DNA of 64,000 nucleotides from Oehlia diaphana (Eukaryota; Glomeromycota; Glomeromycetes; Glomerales; Glomeraceae). Below, piece by piece: positions 56,853-64,000 of this stretch (positions are counted from its first letter, which is position 1; the number at the start of each line of letters is the position of its first letter). The stretch is from positions 33,999 to 97,998 of the forward strand of contig QZLH01000235.1 in NCBI GenBank assembly GCA_003833135.1, in the 5' to 3' direction. Below the pieces are notes generated by a model. The model did no database searches and was not told the DNA's origin. It saw only the letters and a program-made list of their open reading frames with translations. The position numbers were made by a program, and so were the translations under genes.

Positions 56853-57031
56853 TTCTGTAATACATTTCCAACCACTTTATGCTTTAATAAACTTGGGATC
56901 AATATTGTTAAAATCAGAAGTTCAAAAAAACTTTTTTTTCTGACGCATTTTTTAAATTTCATAACTTACAATCGAATATAAAAAATTTTATAAATTTTAT
57001 ATATTCAACGCATATTTCATCTTTCGAAATT

Positions 57032-58923
57032 TCACTTAACTCTCCTCTTTTCGATAATAATTCCACTAGGACTTGGGTATGCAGTTGGACCGTACATCTT
57101 TCTTCCTTCAATTTTACCACTCTCCGTACAAATATTATATTTTAAGATAATGTTATGCATAAAAAATTTGATTTCGTTTATAGCAAAATGTCTTCCAGGG
57201 CATCTAAATAATTTAATAATATACAGTAATTTAAATTAATTTTAACATATTTGCAAAAAAGTAAATTAAATATTATTTTATAAACTTACGCGTGTTTACC
57301 ACCTCCAAATAGTATAAAATTTTTACTAATTTTTGACGCAGGAACATTTTTATCTACATGTCTAAATGGTTCAAATGATTTCGGATTTGGACCTTGTAAT
57401 AATTCATCTTGATAAATATCATCAACATAAATCTTAACTGTATGATCTTTTGGTAATTGTAATCCATTAGAGAAAGTGTAATCTTTTAATACAGAATGAT
57501 CAAGTGCTAGTATATGACCAGTTAATCTTAAAGTTTCTCTAATAAAACTATCTAATTTCTTCATATTATCAAGAGTTTCAAATGGAAGCAAACCATTCTC
57601 ATCAGCTTCTTTATGTACTTCCAATTGTTCTTCATATAATTCTTGTATATATTGAAGACGAGAAGCTAAATCCATTAAAGCATTTGCACAAACGTTTGAT
57701 GTCGTATGAATTGAAGCGAAAAGAAATGCAAGTATTTTATCAGCTAATGATGGATAATTAACATGATTATTAAGATCAATATTTTCTTGTTCTATAATAT
57801 CTTGAAGTAAATCATCGGGACGCTTCCAAGAATCACCATATTTTGCTTTCCCTTGCAAACGGTTACAAACTTGATTTTTAATATATTTAATTAATATATT
57901 TCTATGTTTAATTGCTGGATTATAAAATCCTGAATTCACGAGAATGCGGTTGAGGAGTCCTGGATAATAAAAATTAAGTAATGGTGGAATTTTTTGAAAT
58001 TTCAATAAATCACTTATAAATCCTGCAAATGTTGTTATAACTTCATCATGTTTCGATTCCTCCTATAAAAAAAAAAAGTAAATTTTGAAAGGAAATAAAT
58101 ATTTAATAAAAAAATTTTTTTAAAATTAATAAAATATATATAAGTATTGGACGCATATATACTTACTTCACCAATAAAAATATTTGAAACAGGAGTAGAA
58201 ATAATTTTAGTCATTAAAAGATGCATATTATTAAAAACTTTTGGACTATCCTGAACATTTGTATCAATATATTTTTGAGTGGCAGAATGAAGACATTTTT
58301 GCATTCGCTCAGAATAAAAGTTTAATTTACAAAGAATATGATCTTTAAGCAATTTTGGACCATTTATTATACCCGCATGTTTAAGTAATAAGTCAAGCGG
58401 AATTGTTTCGATAAATGCTTTCCCAAAACTAAACGCATCGTCTCTTGATAATACCTCTTGCGAATATTCTTTTCCTATTAAAGTACATATAATATTTTAT
58501 TGGACATAAACATTATTTATATACAGTATATATATTAAAATGTATTACCGACGATTGTTCTCACTTCACCCCATACATATATACTAAAGATTTCACCATA
58601 CTAATTAATACGAAAATTAAAATTGTTAATAGATTTGACGCAAAAAAAAAGAAACCAAAAAAAATTTTTTTTATTATTTTATTAACCTCATTTTTGCATT
58701 GTTTGATGAATTCTTCGGAATTAAACATATAACTATAAGTATGACCGATAATTGGAATTTTATAACGAACAAGAGGTGGCATATTCTAAAAAAATAATGA
58801 ATAAAATAAAATATAAAAAAAGGATTAATAAGATAATTAGCTTACGAGTTTTGGTTTGCGAAAACGCTTTAAAATATAAAATGATACCAATAGAATGGAT
58901 CCTAGAATGATCATTTGATACAT
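57032..58923 (-). CDS. Cytochrome P450 monooxygenase, six exons, 493 aa
   Basis: Exons: 58923-58846, 58785-58687, 58600-58549, 58474-58167, 58062-57290, 57203-57032; phases match throughout and the sum gives 494 codons with the stop. The N-terminus is a membrane anchor (MYQMIILGSILLVSFYIL), then a basic stretch and the proline-containing hinge NMPPLVRYKIP, as in ER-bound P450s. Later come YGEIFSIYVWGEV, the I-helix oxygen-binding region FASIHTTSN (about 294-302), the K-helix ExxR in FIRETLRL (about 352-359), FEPFRH (about 409-414) in place of the PERF motif, and the heme loop FILFGGGKHACPG split by an intron with Cys about 438. All invariant P450 residues are present. Likely an ER monooxygenase; the substrate cannot be told. 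A second in-frame Met is at residue 4. Confidence 0.9.
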
Positions 58924-60960
58924 AGTTTTTTGATATGGAGAAATAAAAGTAAGTAAAATGAAATATAGAAAATTCTAATTTAATATAGATAGACTTTTTA
59001 AGGGAGTCGATAATTTTTTGCGGGAAATAAATACGCTTTTTTACATCTACAGTACTTTTGAACTTACCAAAGTATTGTTTAACAGATGATTGTCACAATC
59101 AGTTCAAGCCACAAGATCAAACCTAAAATGGTAAATCAATTAATAAGCTTATCATTATGTCTTTTTCTCCGCAGTATTATATTATGTGAATGAATGTAAT
59201 TCTAGTAAACACTATTGTAGTTTTAAATTAATTAAGGCAAAAAAATATATAATTACAATTGAAAAAAAGAAATTGTTTATTACAAAATTTCATTTTTAAG
59301 GTAACACAAATTTCTTGGCGGAATTATATTACGTTAATTATTATTTTATTGATTTTTTTTTTTGTTTGATCTTTATGAAAAAAACGTACCGTATAGTACT
59401 ATTTTAACATTTTTTATTTTTATTTAATAAAAAAATCTTTTTTTATTTAATATAAATAAAATGATGAGAAAATTTTTGCAAATATTTTTTCATTTGAAAA
59501 CTTATCAACAAAATCCCAAAACAATTACTAATAAATTTATTATATAGTACTTAACTTTTTAGATAATCAAAATAATTTTTATTGGTAAAATTAAGTGTAT
59601 AATTTTGGCTGGAATTTATGGATTTTACCTGAATTATGCTACCAGTTTTTAAATTCGAAAAATTATTTTTTTTTAGCAGTTGTTCACAATAAATGTATAC
59701 CAATAACTATAGATTAAGCATAATAAAGGACAAAAATGTATCACAATAAATATAAATTAAGCATAATAAAGGACAAAAATTACAAATTAAAATTATAAGA
59801 GATTATAATGATAATAAGTTTGATTTCCATTGTCGTGGACTCGTGGTCATCAAAATTTCTGCGCCACTACCATTATGGTTAGTTCCAGATATCTGAAAAA
59901 ATAAAATTATCCGGGCTCATTTGGTTGAACCTGGTAATGGATTGAAACACTAAAGATTTCAACTTCGTATTAAATAATTAATTTTTCTTAGAAATTTTAA
60001 AAATCTGTATATATGTAAATATTTGTATTTCAAATTCATTTTCATATTTTATTTCGAGTTTAAATTTAAAGTCATATTTTCTTTGATATTGTTACCGGCT
60101 ATAACGGTAATTAAGAGTTGGATAACTAGCGATTGTTATTGTTTTTACGAAATTAATTAATGAAAAAAATATAGAAAAATAAAAAATTTTGCAGTAAAAT
60201 TGATAATTAATTCAAAAGTATTTACTGTATTTACTACGTAAATTACAAAATCGAGTATCCAGCATGCAGAGTGGCAACCTGTTTCCTCACATAGTTATTA
60301 GCTTATTCATTAATTTATTTTTATCTTTAAATATCATTTAAATACATACTATCATTTATGATTTTAGTGTATGATAATCTATTTCATCAGGAATAATCAT
60401 ATTCAGTGCAAAAAGTGTTTTATAGCAGATTTCGTTATTATCATGAATTGGTTCACATTAGAGAAAAGCTATGTACATTCACGTGTACAGGTTTGGTATA
60501 TAATTAGTTTTATCCATAGCTACATACAGTATGCATTTTTTTATGTAGTAAACGTAAATAAATAATATGATGTTAAAATTATAGCAACTAGTGAGAATTT
60601 TAAGATTTACAATTTAGACATACTGACTGTAATTATAATCTTTATTCAACAAATATTATTATAATAATAAATAAATTTTCTATAAAAAAAGAAAAATAAA
60701 TAATAACTTAATAAAAGCAGAACATGATCACAAAAGTTTCTATTCATAAGATTCTGTGTTAACATTGTTACTAATTTTAATATACATTCCTTTTTTTAAA
60801 AATAAATAAATAAAACAAAATAAAATAAAAAAAATGACAAAAAATTTATTAGTAATATCTTCAGTTGCATTTTATTTCCTTGGATTTATTGGACTTACTA
60901 CATAATGAATTGATCAAAACAATTATTAAAAGCAATAATAGAAAACATTTAATTGTACCT
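58924..60960. other. Intergenic stretch, with a short tandem repeat
   Basis: The first few hundred bases are the P450 upstream flank; no motif could be fixed. 59685-59785 has two units of TAAGCATAATAAAGGACAAA with flanking CACAATAAAT. The frame at 60371-60565 has no support. Confidence 0.5.
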
Positions 60961-60964
60961 TTAA

Positions 60965-61560
60965 ATTTCATTTATATCAAACTCATATTCTTTTGTAATA
61001 TATTCTAAAGAAGAAGAATCAAGTAATTAATAAATTCCTTTACGTACTGACTTTAATACCTTTATTGTTGATTGGTTCTTCAATAAGTTTATTATCTAAG
61101 ATGATTAAATGTTAAAATGTTGTAAATATTGACCAAATTTATATAAAAATAATGTTTACATACTTAGTTTCATAAGTGGACCAGTTAAAGAACTTAATGA
61201 TCTACTTTTATAAATTGCTTTGGATGAGATTTTTCATTAAAATCCGGTCCAAGCATTTTGATTTTATTAATTCTAGTCTTACTTATTCCTTCAGCTTGAT
61301 TAAAATATTCGGCATTCATTCCCATATTTGACCAAGAATTAAAAATTTCACAAACATCAGTTATTGAAGGTCTCTTTTTAGAATAAGGATTCCAACATCT
61401 TTTCATTAAATTAGCAAAATCTTCAGAAGTGTCATCAATAATATGAGGTCATTTTTCATCAATAATTATATGTCCAACATTAGCAATAGAGTTGTTAATT
61501 CCCACATAATCATGCCCAGCCCATACAATAAATATCAGATGATTTAGAAAATTTAACGTC
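60965..61560 (-). pseudogene. Protein kinase C-terminal relic
   Basis: On the minus strand: GLGMIMWELTT (about 61530; helix F, usually SxGMIMWELT), a shift and stops, then PHIIDDTSEDFANLMKRCW, NPYSKKRPSITDVCEIFNSW (the C-lobe end; KRPS and W are family hallmarks), a linker GISKTRINKIKMLGPDFNEK, SHPKQ, and after a frameshift a tail with SSSLEYITKEYEFDINEI. The catalytic lobes are missing. It runs opposite to the kinase-Sel1 relic that starts 210 bp away. Confidence 0.75.
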
Positions 61561-61768
61561 TTACAATAATCACAAAATGATAATCATGTCATACAGTAAT
61601 TCAGTATGAATTTGCCGATCAAATCATAAGAATTACGTGCCGCAAACAAGTTAATCTAAACGTCACTGTTACACAGGTAGATGCGAATATGGTCATAGCT
61701 TAGTTAAGCCACAAAAAATCAAAAAAATTTCCTTGTAGAGAATTTTCTGCACTTTAGGCACTTTAAAA

Positions 61769-63020
61769 ATGTTTAATAACTCTGAAATTAAAGTTACTAA
61801 TAATTCAAATGAATGGCTGTTACAAAAAATTATTTTAAATATTACGATTATAAACATTTCAATAATATCTAAGAAATTGGTTTCGGAAGTTGTGGAAAAA
61901 TATATCGCGCTAATTGGAAAATTTTCGCATTTAAATCTTTTTTATAATTAAAAGCATCACGATTAAAGAAATTAATAATGAAGTAATTATAATATATAAA
62001 TGTTTTATCTTAAATTTTATATATATATATATTACGTTCATGATTTAAAATTTTATTTATTTTAGCTTAAACTTCAACGTGGAATGGATTTTCATGAGAA
62101 TATTATTCGGTTTTATGGTTACAACAGGTATTAGAAATATTTCAAAGTATTATTTTAATAAGAATGAAAAAATCTAAAATAATATCTTTCTCTCAAAAGA
62201 AAATCAAAATGATAATTCAAAAAAATATTTACTGGTGATGGAATGTGCCAATAATGGTACCCTTCGAAATTATTTAAGTGAAAATTTTGAAATCTTACTT
62301 GGAATGATAAATTAAGTCTGGCATTTCAGTTAGCTCATGTTGTAACATGCCTACATGACGAAGAGATATTCAGTTACATCGTGATTTAGTAAGTTATTCA
62401 TTTGCTTAATTGTATATTTATTTATTAAATTATATACAATCATTTATTTTATTTATTACTTTATAATAGCATTCCAATAATATTTTAAGTCCACCAAAAT
62501 ACTATCAAATTGGCAGATTTTGGATTATCCAAGAGAATCGAAGAATCATTCAATGTTTAATCAAAATTATTTGGAATGATTGCTTTCATTAATCCACAAA
62601 TATTTAATAGAAAAAGGTGCGGCAATAACCAAAAACAAATATATTAATTACATAAAAAAAAGTGATTTTATAGTATTGATATAATCTTTGTTATGAAAGT
62701 GGTATTGGAACTAGTATTAACAAACAAAAGGCATTTGAGCTAATTTAAAAGGCAGCAAATTTGGGAAATGCAAGTGGAATAAACAGCTTAGGAGTATGAT
62801 GTGAAAATGGTATTGGAACTGAAATTGATGAACAAAAGGCATTTGAAATATTTTAAGAAGCAGCAAATTTAGGAGATTATACAGCTCAATATAATCTTGC
62901 TTCAATATATGAATATGGAAAAGGAGTCAAAAAGGATATAAATCATGCCAATTATTGATATGAAAAATCTGTTAAAAAAGAAATCGGGATGCTCGAGATA
63001 AATTAAATAAATTAAAAGAA
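61769..63020 (+). pseudogene. Decayed kinase with C-terminal Sel1 repeats
   Basis: Fragments in order: MFNNSEIKVTNNSNEW (61769), a degraded SEVVEKYIALIGKF region corresponding to the Gly-rich loop, LKLQRGMDFHENIIRFYGYN (about 62065), KYLLVMECANNGTLRNYL (about 62225; kinase hinge), a stop, a frameshifted HRDL-like segment (about 62375), HSNNIL and IKLADFGLSKRIEESFNV (about 62510; DFG present), then Sel1 units GIGTSINKQKAFEL..KAANL, ENGIGTEIDEQKAFEIF..EA, and AQYNLASIYEYGKGVKKDIN (62690-62960). Several in-frame stops and shifts, including a TGA where family members have Trp, show it is a pseudogene. The architecture, kinase plus Sel1, is common in glomeromycetes. Confidence 0.8.
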
Positions 63021-64000
63021 TTTTGGTGAAAGTTTTTTGTATTTGATTTGTTTATTAAGTGTTTAATAAAGAAATTACCAAATTTTATTATTTTTCTTTT
63101 ATTACAGGTGACCTATTTTGATAAAATTTTGGACTTCTTGTTTTTCTGCAGTAATGGATATATTGTGTGGATTAAAGTGTGCTAGTATTATGCTAAATAT
63201 TTTGGATCTTGAAAATTTATAGATTGATATTTATTTTATTTGTTATTTATTTTATTCTTATTTTATTTATTTATTATTTGTAAAATGCCAATTCTATCAT
63301 TAAATATAACATTAATTCATGTGTATTATAAGAATAGAAAATAAAAATTATTATATTAAATTTTTTAAAAAATTGTAATTTCTGTAATATATAAGCTATA
63401 AAACATTATTTATATATACTATATATATATATGAAAATTATATAAAGGATAAAATAAAATTTTTTTAATTTCTTTTTTTAGTTGTTTTTAAACTGAGATA
63501 CAAATTTTTTATTAATACTGCAGTCCTATATACTGTTTCATCAAAAATGCTTAAGAATAGAAAACGGGAGCATTTTTCATTCTCCATTTGCGAGATTTAT
63601 TATTGGATCAATTCGATATTGTTCTTTTTTCTGTTGATATGATGTACAGTATGTGTATTAAATAATAAAATGTAATAATAACTAAATTTAAATAGATTAA
63701 CAATAATAAGAGACTTCATAGTTCAATAAAGTGTAAGATACATATATAATAGTATTAATATAATTTTTTATTTTAGGATTGATCAGATAATTTAATGGAT
63801 AATTAGACAATCCGTCAACTTGATTGTTTTTTGGATTTACGTCTGAAATGATCAGCACCAATGATTAATATGAATTTATTAATTGAAAAAGTGCGTATGT
63901 ATCTTTATATAATACATTACATACCTTGAAAAAATCATCAGTCTTGATGTAATATTGTTGAATTTGGAAATATTTTTTGTAACAAACTAGCAAATGTCTG
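63021..64000. other. 3' flank and gene-free window end
   Basis: 63020-63310 continues similarity to the flank at 49400-49640. The rest is A/T-rich with an (AT)n tract near 63415. No gene seen. Confidence 0.45.

Noticed and set aside
58035..58352. 105-codon minus-strand frame as a separate gene
   Set aside because: It is P450 exon 4 read through into the following intron.
1..64000. tRNA, rRNA or CRISPR array
   Set aside because: I saw no B-box-like GGTTCRA motif with a matching cloverleaf, no rRNA-like block and no spacer-repeat array; the tandem repeats present have no unique spacers.

Overview
The window is strongly AT-rich eukaryotic DNA with short GT-AG introns, widely spaced genes and much decayed repeat sequence. 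The gene content points to an arbuscular mycorrhizal fungus (Glomeromycotina, Rhizophagus-like): protein kinases preceded by a Cys-rich segment, kinase plus Sel1-repeat pseudogenes, an Hsp70-like ATPase, Crinkler (CRN)-type P-loop effector relics, an F-box/LRR relic and a cytochrome P450. The taxon is inferred from family resemblance, not from a search.

Layout. 1-10.4 kb: no gene; a graveyard of foldback elements and MITEs (terminal inverted repeats, some with TA ends), a poly(T) tract and a diverged minisatellite. 10.4-15 kb: two minus-strand zinc-finger genes in tandem, a 910-aa acidic protein with about a dozen 23/24-residue repeats and one C-terminal C2H2-like finger, and a 377-aa protein with seven C2H2 fingers. 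15-27 kb: mostly empty, with a broken CRN gene (16.8-17.8 kb), a small two-exon membrane-protein candidate (20.3 kb), a kinase crumb and further MITEs. 27.7-28.1 kb: a two-exon small secreted protein. 28.4-44 kb: relics (F-box/LRR, CRN, two unrecognised decayed genes) among a hAT-like element, other MITEs and two dispersed-repeat pairs. 44-50 kb: a kinase gene interrupted by an N gap, with a C-terminus assembled from tiny phase-1 exons, flanked on both sides by kinase/Sel1 fragments. 52.9-54.7 kb: an eight-exon Hsp70-like gene. 55.2-56.1 kb: a RecQ-type helicase relic. 57.0-58.9 kb: a complete six-exon P450. 61-63.2 kb: two more kinase pseudogenes, one with Sel1 repeats.

There is no operon logic. 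The probably functional genes are the two zinc-finger proteins, the small secreted protein, the kinase, the Hsp70-like protein and the P450. Exon structures were built by hand from splice signals, frame continuity and family resemblance. The most unusual signal is in the 910-aa protein, whose repeats keep presenting a hydrophobic-Lys-x-Glu motif (VKMEP, IKVEP, LKMEP) that matches the SUMO-acceptor consensus. A second theme is a short palindrome-like motif around TTCCGGCCGGAA that recurs inside several structurally different MITEs.
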